Position numbers and translations under genes: made by a program. 64,000 bases of DNA. Origin: Phyto melanocephala (lineage: Eukaryota; Arthropoda; Insecta; Diptera; Rhinophoridae). The DNA is taken from positions 45,166,412 through 45,230,411 of the forward strand of contig OW799234.1 of assembly GCA_941918925.1 (NCBI GenBank). Direction: 5' to 3'. Shown here piece by piece: positions 29,736-41,797 of the stretch (position 1 is the first letter of the stretch; each line of letters begins with the position of its first letter). Below the pieces are notes generated by a model that saw nothing but the letters and a program-made list of their open reading frames with translations, was not told the origin of the DNA and did not search any database.

Positions 29736-32700
29736 TTAATATTCTATTTCCATTAAATATTCATCCAAACCGTCATCAACATTTATAAATTTATCAATGT
29801 AGTTGTTATCTATATATTCTATTTCATTATTATCTATTGAAGAGTTTTCTATAGCGTTATTTCGTAAAGCTATTTCTTTGTAATGACCCCAAGCTAGAGT
29901 ATTAACATTATTATTACATATAAATCTCTTATTATCTAAATAACTTAAAGATATCTTATTTATAAGGGACGTATATATAGTATGCAATTTTGATTTAAAA
30001 ATATACATTTTTCCATAATAAATATGTTTATTATATAAGCAATTTTTATAATCTGAAAGACTTAGATTTTTAGTAACACAACTTTTGACATCCTTAGCTT
30101 TTTTAGTTTCCTTCATGTTATCCGTTTTAAATGAGTACATTTTTGCTCTCAATCCTACAAATTCTTTCATAATTTTACCCATGTTTTCATCCTTCATCAT
30201 CCCTAAAACTTTCTTATTCTTTTGCGGAATACCAAATTGATTAGCTAGTTCATAATCTGAGGTGTCAAATCTTGTATCAATGTCATTAATTATATCTATG
30301 TAGAAATCTTCTGTTTCTATGCTATAAATAAATGAATCGGTGTCCATATAATTTAGTTCGAGTTTACTTTCATATTTGGGTAACATATAATCATAATGAA
30401 AATCATACATCTTCCATTTTGATAACTCCAAGATTACAAAACCCAGATAAATTGGCTTATTATATAATGAGTAACTTTTGTTTAGCTCAACTGCAATCAT
30501 GTTTTCATCAAAAATACTTAAAGAATTAAATTCGGGTTTTGCAATGAGAGCACGTGCTCCAAGACTTTTGCCCACACTTTCCCATTTATTTACAATCTTA
30601 ACATCTTTACGTTTGTCTACATTTTCCATAGTTTTACCATATACTGCATTATTGAGTAATTTAAAGAAATTTTTTTCAAACGTGTTTTTTGCGTTTGTTC
30701 TATGTAAATTGTTTAATGCAATATATTTCTTCAACCAAGCTGATTGACTAAATTTAAGTATTCTATGAATCTTTTCTAGTTTCAAACCGTGTTTCAAACA
30801 TTGTTGCAAGTTTTTATAGTATATTATATACTGACGCTTGTCATTTAAATCTACGATTAGCTTTTTTTCTTTAGATTCTGGAGGAGCTTTGTTTTCACAA
30901 CAAAATGGAAGACTATTATGACTATCATGAATTTCACTTGGATATTTCAAGTCAACTTCTAATATATAACCAGTGTTTGAGTTATCTGGAATTGAATCTA
31001 AAGAGAAACTTTCAATGTCATCTATCCACGCAAAATTCCCCTCTGGTAAAGCTTCTGACATTGCCCAACCATATAAATTATTTGCATCCATATACATTAA
31101 GTACTTGGATGGCATTTCACTACTATAATTTTCTAAATATTTATTATTGGCTACAGAATGTCTTTGCGAACATTGAACTATGCCTCCTCTGATTCCACTT
31201 TGAAGAAATGTAATCATATCTATGTCAGTTAATAAATCTAATTTAATGTCTGTTATTTTTAACATAGCATCCCATGAAAGACCTGGTGCTGTATAATAAT
31301 GACATGGATCTAGATTATAAATATTTTTGCAAACTAATCTAAAGTTTTCAAAAACATCTGCTAGCAATAAAACATCTGTTTTTAAATATAACATTAGATA
31401 ATCATCTAATGTTTCACACTCGAATTTACTCCAGACCTCTTTTGCATGCCTGTAATCAGCTAAAGAACATTCTGTATCCATCAGTTTGTTGAAGAAATCT
31501 TCAATTGTTGGTAAATTAGTTTCGGAAAGTTTCTCAATAGAATTCAAATAATTATATGGAAAAACACCTTTTCTTACAAGTAAATTAAATTTACTTTCAA
31601 CATTAAACATTGATTTGACAATCTGTAAATCATTTTTGGATAAATTTTTGACAAGATTGTCTAAACTAGATGGCAAAAATCTATAAGAATCAAGAAATCT
31701 TATTTCAAATCTTTCATTATTTTCACTATTAATTGTTTTAGATAATGATATATACAATTCCTTGTTTAAGGGAATAATATTGATTGAACCATCATCAATT
31801 TTGTTTAACTCTTTTACAAATAGATGGCAATCATATGATGAAAAATTATGGAAAAACACAGGGAAAAACTTTGGAATTTTGTAATTTAAATTACATGAAT
31901 TATGTGCTGGTCCTCTGTATTTTCCACTTAAATGGCAGTGATCTTTTATTTTTATTTCATTTAAAATAGGCTTTGAACAAATATGACAGCTATTATTTAA
32001 AGTGAAATCTATTTTTTCCTCATCAGTTAAGGGTGTCATTGGTTTAGTTTTTGTAATAAAATTAGAGTATAAATATTTTAGATCATTGACTAAACTAACA
32101 ATGAACTGGTTTGGTGAATCTAATCCTTTAAAACTACAAAATCTATTTAAACTTGCATCAAATGAACACTTAATAAAATACGCAAATGCATAGGGTATAT
32201 GTTTATCAACTAATGTTGTTGATGAGATATCCCCCCTCGGAATACATGTTTGAATATTTTCAAAAATGCATTCCGAATCTGCGTATACTACAAACGGTAC
32301 ATCTAACTTATTACTATAATTCTTAAACTCTAAAATAGACTTATCTGCCTCTGGAACATAAGACACCTTCTGTCTGCAGACCCTCTGATGTTTCGCAAAC
32401 TTTTCACCATTACTGAAGTATTGTAGGCAGTCATCGCATACAAAAATACTCCTTTCGTATTTTGTTTGTTGAGATCTTATCAATCTGTAAAAATAAATAA
32501 ATATGTAAATAAATATCAAACTTTTAACAATATACATATTTACATAAAATAATCATAAAATTCATTTTATCACTTACCTTGAAATATTTTTTATCCATAC
32601 ATAATGTGAAACGACATCCCCTCTAATATTTTGTTGTATAAATAAAAGATTAATGTGTTTTGATTTCTTCCCTTTCGTTTTATAATATGGTCCCACTACC

Positions 32701-33542
32701 AGGTTTTCTGTTTCGCTGTAGCCAAACACATTAATACTCACACTTTGATTATTGCTTTCAAAAATGCATATGTCTTTTATTTTCAGCGGGAAGCATAACC
32801 CTTTAAAATTTAGAGAGAAGCCATTGATATTAATTATTTCTGATGATACGTTTACTCTATACATATAAGGTAGACCTGCATTTTTTTTTAAATCAGCAAT
32901 CGCTGATATCACAGCCCACTTAAAACAGTAGTTATCCTCATTATGGACATTAATGCATGCCCTTTTTAGTAATAATTTTTTTGGTAGTGGGATAAACGAT
33001 TTTCCTTTTAGTGGTTGATATTTATTCAAATTCAACTCTATTTTAATTAGTTGAACTAGAGTCCAACCACTATCTCTTTCTTGGAACTCTTCCATTTTCT
33101 TTAAAATGTTTTCAGTTTGTTTGATAAATATATTATCAAAATCCGTCATTGAATAAATCTCTTCCATTTTTGTTTGAAAATACTTCACCTCTAGTGGAGT
33201 ATTTTCCAAATCATCTGCAATGGGCTTGGCATATAATGCATGCAGCTCTATATTTATTTTAAGAGCATTATGTTTTTTTAGAAAGGCATCAACTTCTTCT
33301 TTTAATGGTTCACAAGATTCATTAATAAATATCTCTGGTATGAGACATTCTTCCTTTTTATTAACATATGAGAGAGTTATAACTCTGGATTTAAATGCTT
33401 TTTTAATTATTTTCACTTCTCCACATAGTGGTGATTTTTTGGCAATAACTTCTTTTGAGTAAGATGCATGAGTTTTTTCATGCATTTTAAAATTTTTGAT
33501 GTCAATAAAAACTTTTTTACACTCACTGCATACAAAGGCCAT
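29736..33542 (-). CDS. POLB: Protein-primed DNA polymerase B, two exons (1,237 aa)
   Basis: Exon 1 (33542-32578) and exon 2 (32484-29736) are joined across a 93-nt GT-AG intron; without it, exon 1 stops at 32574. Features by spliced residue: a C2H2 finger (about 4-25), a conserved N-terminal Polinton domain, a second C2H2 finger (338-358), Exo I DSE (391-393), a Cys/His endonuclease VII-like module (about 488-519), Exo II NFSSYD (535-540), Exo III YLKTD (688-692), motif A DANNLYG (from 788), motif B LLNNAVYG (about 930), motif C YMDTDS (1036 and 1038), and RAKMYS (about 1104). It replicates the linear element by protein priming. All catalytic acids are present. The first ATG follows the right inverted repeat and tandem-repeat region. 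Confidence 0.95.
32485..32577 (-). other. 93-nt spliceosomal intron in PolB
   Basis: The minus-strand donor is AAG|GTAAGTG at 32578/32577 and the acceptor is TTTTTACAG|A at 32485/32484, with an AT-rich body containing a branch-like TTAAC. The join splits an Arg codon in phase 2. The join restores the polymerase consensus block around KNISRL that is continuous in other Polintons. Length 93 is divisible by three, but in-frame stops inside (beginning TAA at the donor) make retention disruptive. Confidence 0.85.
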
Positions 33543-33579
33543 TTTTTTATTTTTTTTGTTTAATTTTTATTGTCTGTAA

Positions 33580-34050
33580 TTTTTAATATAGACTTCACAA
33601 ATTAATTTATACACTCTTAGATATTTTTTTGAAAAAATTTTGTTATGGTGTAAGTATTACTATTTTAATAGTTTTTTAAGTCTACACAGATTAATTTATA
33701 CACTCTTAGATATTTTTTTGAAAAAATTTTGTTATGGTGTAAGTATTACTATTTTAATAGTTTTTTAAGTCTACACTGATTAATTTTGTATACACTTAAT
33801 GTTATTATATATTTCTTAATATAATTATTTTTTATTTTCTTTGTTTAATTTTTATTGTCTGCAATTTTTAATATAGTCTTCACAGATTAATTTATACACT
33901 CTTAGATATTTTTTTGAAAAAATTTTGTTATGGTGTAAGTATTACTATTTTAATAGTTTTTGAAGTCTACACTGATTAATTTTGTATACACTTAATGTTA
34001 TTATATATTTCTTAATATAATTATTTTTTATTTTCTTTGTTTAATTATTT
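33580..34050. repeat. Tandem and nested repeats upstream of PolB
   Basis: The block ATTAATTTATACACTCTTAG ... AATAGTTTTTTAAG occurs at 33601, 33690 and 33886. A longer segment around 33830 repeats the sequence near 33560 (TTTGTTTAATTTTTATTGTC...), giving a duplication of about 196 bp that includes one copy. It sits between the polymerase start and the right inverted repeat, so it may be leader or promoter of the polymerase transcript. Confidence 0.8.
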
Positions 34051-34129
34051 CGGAAACTAATCACAAACTTCTTTAACACTTTTAACGTAACTCTTGACTT
34101 CACTTCACGTATAGAAATACTTATATAAT

Positions 34130-34137
34130 GAACTAAG
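34130..34137 (-). promoter_or_regulatory. Putative TATA box reading inward from right TIR
   Basis: CTTATATA on the plus strand (TATATAAG on the minus) mirrors 20549-20556. It lies about 590 bp from the PolB start, with the tandem repeats between. Promoter role is inferred. Confidence 0.4.
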
Positions 34138-35075
34138 TAGTTTAAAATATATTGAATTTATAAATAAAAACGCATCATTAGAGGAATATCTCAAATCATA
34201 AAACAGTGGTAAAACTTTTAAAACATACACACATACAAGTAAGCGAACTTTAAAATTGTATCAGAACAGCATTATTAAAAAAATAACGTAAACATAATTT
34301 TGTTTTGTAAGCATATCTGCCTTTATGTCAATCTATCTGCCTGTCCGTCTGTGACATACATACATATGTATATAATAAACACACACAAACATACACACAT
34401 ACACATTTTCGTACTTGAAATTTTATAGTGAGATTTTTAATGTAAACACTTGATTGACTTAGAAAATAAACACACGCACTTGTAAGACTTAAAAATAAAT
34501 AAATGCTCGTGTAAGACGATCACTAAAACAAAACAAACAAATGAACAAAATATACCCTAACAACAAGGAATCGTAATAATCAATTTATCCATCTCTCTAC
34601 CCTTCTGTCCGTCTGTCAGTCCGTCTGTGACATATATAATAAATACACACAAACACACACACATTTTTCGTACTTAAAATTTCATATTTACAATTTTAAT
34701 CTTAAAAAAAAATAAACACTTGCAGAATTAGACGATCACAAATTCAAACCAAAAAAAAAAAAAATCAGAACAAACTTTAAATAACAAAAAACGGAAAAGG
34801 GCAAGAATTTATGTTTGTGTGTCTGTATTTTAATCTATCTGTCTGTACGTTTGTGAACCTACATGCATGTATTCAATTTGTTTACAATTAAATTTTTTTT
34901 GTCTATAAACAAAAAAATATTTTGATCAAACCAAAAACGGTCAAGAATTTATGTATATCTTTTCCCATATCTGCCTGTCCGTCTGTGACATATATAATAA
35001 ACACACACACACACACATTTTTCGTACTTGAAATTTTATAGTGACAATTTTAGTCAAAATAAAAAAAATTTTAAC

Positions 35076-35108
35076 AAAAAAAATCATCCTCATACGGATG
35101 ATTTTTTT
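35076..35108. other. Perfect AT-flanked hairpin in right TIR
   Basis: Inverse copy of the hairpin at 20029-20060 (AAAAATCATCC...GGATGATTTTT). Confidence 0.7.
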
Positions 35109-35704
35109 ATTCCATAGACAAAAAAAAAATTAAAGTTGAGATAAACAAACCAATAACAAAATGCATATCAACCAAAATAAAAAAAAAAATTAATCCTTAT
35201 GGATATTACCATTGGGATGAAAATTTATATTGGGATGAATATTTAAATGTCAACCTGTGTACTTACAACAATTTAGCCTAAATCACAAACCAGTTATTTT
35301 TAAAACATTCTAAAAGTATGCTACAAAGTGTAAGTTATCACAAATCAAATTCTCCATCTAGTGAATTTTAATATCTGAGTCGCCCTCTATATTTAAAATA
35401 ATTTATACTCATATAATACGACAATTTCATCAGCACCGTTTAGCAAAGACAGAAACCTAAATGAATATTATCATTCACAAATGGCAATACCGTTTAGCGA
35501 AGACATAAACCTAAAGATATTGTAATTTACATATGCCAACACCGTTTAGCGAAGACATAAACACACATTTGTTTATTTACATATGGCAACACTGTTTAGC
35601 GAAGACATAAACCTACATTTTTAATTTACATATGGCAACCCTGTTTAGCGAAGACATAAACCTGGATTTGTTTATTTAGCCAGAACCTATGCATTTATAC
35701 TACT

Positions 35705-35710
35705 CGTGTG
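35705..35710. other. Polinton target-site duplication, right (CGTGTG)
   Basis: Exact repeat of 19326-19331 directly after the last base of the element. Confidence 0.95.
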
Positions 35711-36775
35711 ATATTTCTACAATATTGATTGCCGACCCTAAAAGCTTACGACTAGGAGAGATGTCTAATCAATGTCCGTCTTTCCGTTTCTCAATCTGTC
35801 CGTCTGCTCGTCTTTCCATATTTATATTGAAAAAATTTCTTTTAAGGCTCCCGAATTAACAAGACCTGCGTATAGTATTAGAATATCAGAAATATTTGCA
35901 AGCAGATCCTTGTAGAAAATCAGCACAATTTTCCCATAGGTTTCTGAGAAAAAAACAGGACTGATTCTGTTTTTCCCTAACTTTTATCACAAAAATTGAA
36001 ATTTATTAAACCCAGGATAATTAATAGACACGTTTGTGACTATTATTAGAAAAAAACTTCTTTTAAATAAATTCATACAAATGTTGGACTTATCGGTCAA
36101 AAACCACCAAATTTATAAGAAAAATATATATAATTTTTAATAAATGACATTTTTCAAGCTCCCACACTACTGCTGGCCACAATAAATTAATCAAATAATA
36201 AGCCGTGATATCAAAAAATTATTTCGAAAAAAAAACCAAAGAAACCAGTTTGAAACAAATTGAGATATTAGCACGAAAATACAACTGCTTCGGTATTTTT
36301 CCTAAAATTTACAAACGAAAATCAATTTTATTCAGTTTCCATTGAACCGAGATATCTTGTATTGGATACCCAATGAAAGGACTTGATTTGCTCAATACAA
36401 TATACTGTAAACAATTAAATTCCATAATGGCCGCTACTACAAATTGGTGTATAAAAACTAGTTTTCAAAAATCCACACATTATTGGTATCAAATAAAAGT
36501 GCTTGACCAGCACAATACAATAGACTCTGGAAAAGTATTAAATCCGAGATAGCGCCCGAAACAAAATGGTGGATAACTTTGTTTTTCCTTAATAACATTA
36601 ATATGGTATCAAATAACAGTGAATCATGTTAAAATTTAGAATCAATCACGGCAACGGAAATAAAAAATAAAAATGGCGTATAGCGTTAAATCTGAGCTAT
36701 GATACGATGAGATCATTATACCTTTCTGCATGATGGTGAACGGTATAAAAAGATTCGACGTTGACGAATTTAACA
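35711..36775 (-). repeat. Interspersed repeat family 2, copy beside the Polinton
   Basis: Begins 'atatttctacaatattgatt' and ends 'tgatggtgaacggtataaaa', both recurring at 45.8-46.7 kb; between them are a GTCCGTC-rich tract and 'gacttgatttgctcaatac'. The Polinton inserted at or near this repeat's edge. Strongly diverged, non-coding. Confidence 0.6.
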
Positions 36776-39096
36776 CTCTTTATTGCTGACATTAAATTAA
36801 CACTGGTACTGTTATATTCCTTAAATATGTTTTTGAATTGTTTAATGTTTGCTTGACAAATTTCTGCACAACAACTATCAAATAAGTCAGCTAATGTAAT
36901 AGAAAAATTTATATTATTTATATAAAGAACTAATTTTGAAAATTGGTTTTAGAAAATTGGGATTTTTCGCACTATACTAGAACCTGTGATTCTTATATGC
37001 TGAAAAATTTATTACTTTGTGTTTATGATAATATATTGTCGTTTTTTTTTTTGCTTAATATTCTGGCTTGATCTTGAATGCATATTGTACATAAACAGTT
37101 ATTTTTGCTTATTATCGAACAACTTACACTATTTTGTATTTTCATCATAAAGTATTATTATTTCACTAAGTCTGTATCACAAGCAAATAACTGCCTAAGT
37201 CGACGTAAGTTAATAATGAGATAATCACACCAATACAATTCCGGAACTTAAAACTACTATCAGGTGACTTTTCAACTTATTTAGATATCTTTACAGAAAG
37301 TTATAGCATCAAAACACATTGCATATATTTTTCTTTTAACGAACAATATCATTTGGAACAACAACTTATGACTTAAAAATTTTAAGGTGCTTTTCTGAAA
37401 AACTATAAAAACGGACATGAGAAGTTTTTTCTTATTGGCACAAACATATTAATATTATTGTAGAGTTTTCTAGAAAATCATAAATTTTTAACAAATAATT
37501 TCCAAATGTTGAATTGTATAACATTGCCCCTAGGTAGTTTAGCTATTTTTAATTATAAGGACCAATCGAAAATTACAACAAGCAAGATAGTTATAGTTAT
37601 AATTAATGAAACTTAAGTATTTCTTATTTGCTTTCAGTTTTATTGCAATTTTAATATGATCAGTCAGTCAGTCAGTCAGTCAACCGACACTACAATAAAG
37701 CGTCTGACATAAATATTTGTCATCTGAAGTGTCACTTTTATTAAGTAAAATGTTATGCTTATGAATATGGATATACAAAATATTTTAAACAATTTAATAT
37801 TAAAATCCATTTAATTTTCTCTAAAACAATTTTGTTACTTACGAGTTATTCAGCATCTCACGTCTTCTCTCCGTTACGATATTGTTTTTACTTCAATGAC
37901 TAGTCAACTACTACACTGAATTTTGTTTTTTCGTTTTTAAAGTATAATTTCAACTTATAGAACTGCCACATTGAAGGGACATATACTGTTGAAGGACTCT
38001 TGATATAAATTAACATAAGTATTACCTACAACAAGCTGTTGCATACAATTAAACAGAAAGATGAAGATTTAAATAAATCACATGTTTTTGTAATTTTTAA
38101 AAATTATGTTTGAAAAGTAATTTAATATAAATGAAACATAATACAGTGAATTTTTTAATAAGAACATCATATTAATTTCTGTTTATAAAAAAAACAACAA
38201 AACGCCAATTCTGTGAACAGCAAGTTGTTCAAGCCGATGATACTGTATGTTAACATTATCGTAGATATACACAATTTGTAGTCAATTATGCTGAAAGGCA
38301 TATGCTAATACACATATGCTCATGTAAAATTTTCCAATATACTGATGTATTTATATTTAAAAGGTGACCAGATTTATATTTAAAACTTTTCGATGATGAA
38401 TATTAAGGATTTTGTGTATATTGCAGTTTTGTATTGTTGAAGCTATTCAAATAAAAAATTTTTTGTCGAATATAGAATCTACTATTGTTTAAGGCACACA
38501 AAAAAGAATGTGAAACTCGTGTTTTACAAGGTACAACGCATATGGTCACCTTAATATTTACGCACCCGTATTTCTGGTTTATCTTTTTGTTTGTTTTCGA
38601 AATCAATGTTCTGTCTCTATAGTAAGTTGCCCAAAGCATTTACTTTCGAACCTCTATGTTTCATCATCGTTACAACTTTGACATATTTAATCCTTTTTAG
38701 CTCAATAGAATATTTTCACATTACGCACATATTCGACAAAATACACGTAACCAATGATATGTATTAGATTAAATATAATTATCTTTATTAAAAAGAGAAA
38801 CATTGAACTATTAATTTGTTGTCGTACTTATCTTTTGACTACAGTAAAGTGCTCGTCAAAATGATACGGTCGCTTATCTTTTATTATGCTATTGAAAAAT
38901 TATAAAGATCTCAAATTGATACAGTTAACTAAAATATTACATTTTCAAAGGTTATTCATTTATCAACTTTCTTGTTGACATTTGTCTACATTTAGTTCTC
39001 TTATATTAATTTAGTAATTTACCAAAAAAATATTAAAAATTATGAAACCACAATCACTGAAAACACAACAAAAACAAGAACAACAATAATAAAAAA
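36776..39096. other. AT-rich intergenic DNA with possible 5' exon
   Basis: Mostly featureless. On the minus strand, AATTCAGTG (an initiator-like TCAGT near 37920) leads through about 70 bp to ACTC|GTAAGT (37846-37851), the layout of a fly first exon with donor. A (CAGT)n run lies at 37661-37681. No coding partner exon is found, so this is only a suggestion. Confidence 0.3.
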
Positions 39097-41797
39097 CAAG
39101 TAAGAGCACTATATTCGGCTGTGCCGAATCTTTTATACCCACCACCAATTTTGTGTACATTTAAAGCACAATATTTATTATTTTGTTAATCGCAATAGAA
39201 TAATCTCTTTATAATAAAATATGTATCACTTTCTTTGTAGAGGGTGGTTAAATTTTAAGGGCCCATGTTGAAGGTGAACCACACCTAAACTTCAACTTTT
39301 TTCTTGCATTTCATTCGACATTTCTCAATCTCAGACTAACTCAATTTGAACCGTGGAAAGATACGCAATCGAGAGACGCTTTTAAATATTAAAGATTTTT
39401 ATAAAAATGGGCGTTCAAATAAAAATGCATTTTGTGCATTTCGTGATTATTTTGGTCAACAAAATCGTTCGAATTCGTCCACAATCATGAGAATTGAAAA
39501 AAATATTTAAATGTCTGCAAAGCAGGTCTGTATGAAATGTGAAAACATCTGTGAATGCCATCTTAGTTCGTTGAATGGGAATCATTGCTGTTTTTCACGA
39601 TAACGTGGCAAAAGAGCAAGCAACCTCGACTCATCAACGTGCCCAACAATTGAGCATCAACAGTGTCATTGAAAATATGGACTATCGGATCGAGGTGTGC
39701 TGCCTAGGTTGGGGGGGCCATTTGGCCGATATTTTGTTCCATACATAATTGAAGCATACAAATATTATCGTTATAAAAATAAATGATAATAATTTCATAA
39801 TAATTTTTTTCAAAACTTCGGTATGCTAGAAAAATGTTCTCGTAAATTTAATCTTTTAATGAAAGTGGCCGTTAAAATACGCGTGTCAATAAAGTTTCTG
39901 CTAATAAACATAACTTAGATATTTCAATATAGTCCTTTAGTATTCCAAAATCTTTATTCATAGAGAATTTACATGAATTTAAGAGGAAAGTTTTATCTAC
40001 GAAATAGTGCTAATTTATATTTGTTATCTTATGTTCTCCTGAAGTTATGCTCTATTAAAAATGGGAATTTAGGAAAATTTTGACATAAGTAAAAAAAAAT
40101 TATCTCTAAACATCATAAACAATTTATATTCATGTACTAATGGCTAACAAATTTTAAAATTATACAAAACTTGTTTCGTTTGAAAATCTTTTAAAAGCAA
40201 AATGTTATAGAAGTTTAAAAATCAAAATCTTACTAATAAATTTCCCGTTTTAGCAAAATGCTGAGAATGTATATTTTGAATCACCGTGTGATAATAATAT
40301 AAAAATATGTATCACTTTCTTTGTAGAGGGTGGCTTAATTGTAAGGGCCAATTTTAGAAAGTCTATGAATGCCTTCTTAGTTCATGGAATGGGAACCACT
40401 GCTGGTTTTTGCGATAGTGTGGCAAAATAGCAGTCAACCTCTACTCATCATCATGCCCAACAATTGATCATCAACATTGTCATTGAAAATTTGGACTATC
40501 AGATAGAGGAGTGGCGCCAAGGATGTGGGGGGCCATTTGGCCGATATTTTGCTAAATGCATAATTGAACCATACAAATATTATCATTAGAAAAAGAAATG
40601 ATAATAATTTCTTAAATAATTTGTGTTTTATTTAAAAACAACATCAGCCCTTAAAATTTAACCACCCTTTTTAACTTCGATATGCTACTAAAATGCTTTT
40701 GTCAATGTAGTCTTTCAATGAAAGTGGGCGTTAAAGTAGGCGTGTCAATAAAGTTTCTGCTAATAAATACAACTTAAATATTTCAATATAGTCCTTTATT
40801 TTCCCAAAAACCTTGTGAATAGAGAAATTACATGAATTTAAGATAAACCGTTATATGGGAGGTAGGCGTTAAAGTGGGCGTGTCAGCTAAACTTTTTGGC
40901 ACAACAATTACATTGATTAGAAGGATATACGTAGCAAATTTGATCATCATACCTCTAATTTTAACGGTTTTATGAGCTTTTAAATTTCATTAACGGTAGA
41001 TAACGTGAAAAGTGGGCGTTATAGTAGGCGTGTCAAAGTTATTTTTGCGAATGAGTACAACTTAGGTGTTTCAATATAGCCCTTTATTATTCCAAAATCT
41101 ATATTAATAGAGAAATTATATGAATTTTTGGTAAAACGTTATATGGCAGGTGGGCGTAAAAGTGGGCGTGGCACATTGATTTTCCGTTACAAAAAAGCGT
41201 CTCACCAAAAACCAAAGTGTGCAAAATTTCAGAGTCGTACATCAAATTTTGTTGCTTTTATGACGTTTTTGTTTTTAAATATACCGAAAAATACACTGTG
41301 CGGTATAAATTTTCGTACATTTTGATCGATAACTCCCCTCCTAATACATAGATTTAGATGATTTTCGGGGGACAATATTGTTTTTACTCAGGAAATATAT
41401 ATTCGAAGTTTCATGAGTCTACGTTAATGCATTTGGACACAATTCCGTTTTATTCGATGTTTGAAGGACACGGTTTTTTCGACCTAGTCTTGCTTTTCGA
41501 GCTATAACTCTCTTCCTAATATTCTGATTTAGCCCATTTTCAATACCAAACAAACCTTGTCTATAAGAAAGATTCTGGCAAAATTTGAGCCCCCTAGCTT
41601 TTTCGGTGCGACCTCTATCGTGCTTTCAACAGACGGACAGACGGACAGACGGACGGACATAGCTAGATCGTCATCAAATCAAACCCTGATTCAGAATATA
41701 TATACTTTATGGGGTCTAAAATGGATATTTCGATGTGTTACAAACGGAATGACAAAATGAATATACCCCCACCATTTTTTTGGTGGCGGGTATAAAA
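39097..41797 (+). repeat. Interspersed repeat family 1, copy A (2.7 kb)
   Basis: Starts CAAGTAAGAGCACTATATTC with the perfect ATTCGGC-TGT-GCCGAAT hairpin and ends GGTGGCGGGTATAAAA. It is nearly identical to copy B (49718-52394), including internal structure. Two pieces of a mariner-like element are embedded (about 39240-39770 and 40320-40680). The rest is repeated 'gtgggcgttaaagtaggcgtg' blocks and a GACGGACAGACGGACA tract near the 3' end. No intact gene: a 65-codon open frame (41128-41325) is shared with copy B. Confidence 0.9.
39240..40681. mobile_element. Nested mariner-like sequence with possible transposase C-terminus
   Basis: Bounded by GAGGGTGGTTAAATTTTAAG (39240) and CCCTTAAAATTTAACCACCC (about 40653-40672), flanked by TA. 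It is internally duplicated: a second 'gagggtggcttaatt' start is near 40327. Around 39660-39740 one plus frame is open and ends in GGHLADILFHT followed by a stop, resembling the C-terminus of some insect Tc1/mariner transposases. Upstream are frameshifts. Decayed and non-functional. Confidence 0.45.

Larger units (their letters stand above)
19332..35704. mobile_element. Complete Polinton/Maverick element (16,373 bp)
   Basis: Self-synthesising, virus-like DNA transposon. All hallmark genes are present: protein-primed DNA polymerase B, retroviral-type integrase, adenain-type protease, A32/FtsK-type packaging ATPase, major capsid protein and penton. They are enclosed by terminal inverted repeats of more than 1.2 kb that start with AG and end with CT, and by the 6-bp duplication CGTGTG. 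Most frames are open. Two minus-strand genes (protease and PLA2-like protein) carry defects. Genes on the plus strand fill most of the element; polymerase enters from the right end. Confidence 0.97.
34092..35704 (-). repeat. Polinton right terminal inverted repeat
   Basis: The inverted counterpart of 19332-20584, about 1.61 kb. It is longer because of an internal insertion of about 350 bp (roughly 34680-35030) made of repeated local material ('aagaatttatgt', GTCTGTCCG and microsatellites), although it has only five of the 50-bp units against seven on the left (between about 35430 and 35670). The hairpin lies at 35076-35108. The tip ends ...GCATTTATACTACT at 35704. Confidence 0.9.

Noticed and set aside
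30332..32193. Plus-strand open frames opposite PolB
   Set aside because: Shadows of the polymerase coding strand with no domain of their own.
37661..37681. Short CAGT repeat considered as CRISPR-like or telomeric array
   Set aside because: Only about five perfect 4-bp units without spacers; a simple microsatellite.
41128..41325. 65-codon frame in family-1 repeats as a gene
   Set aside because: Broken in copies D and E, no domain, and lies in dispersed non-coding repeat; kept only as a low-interest finding.
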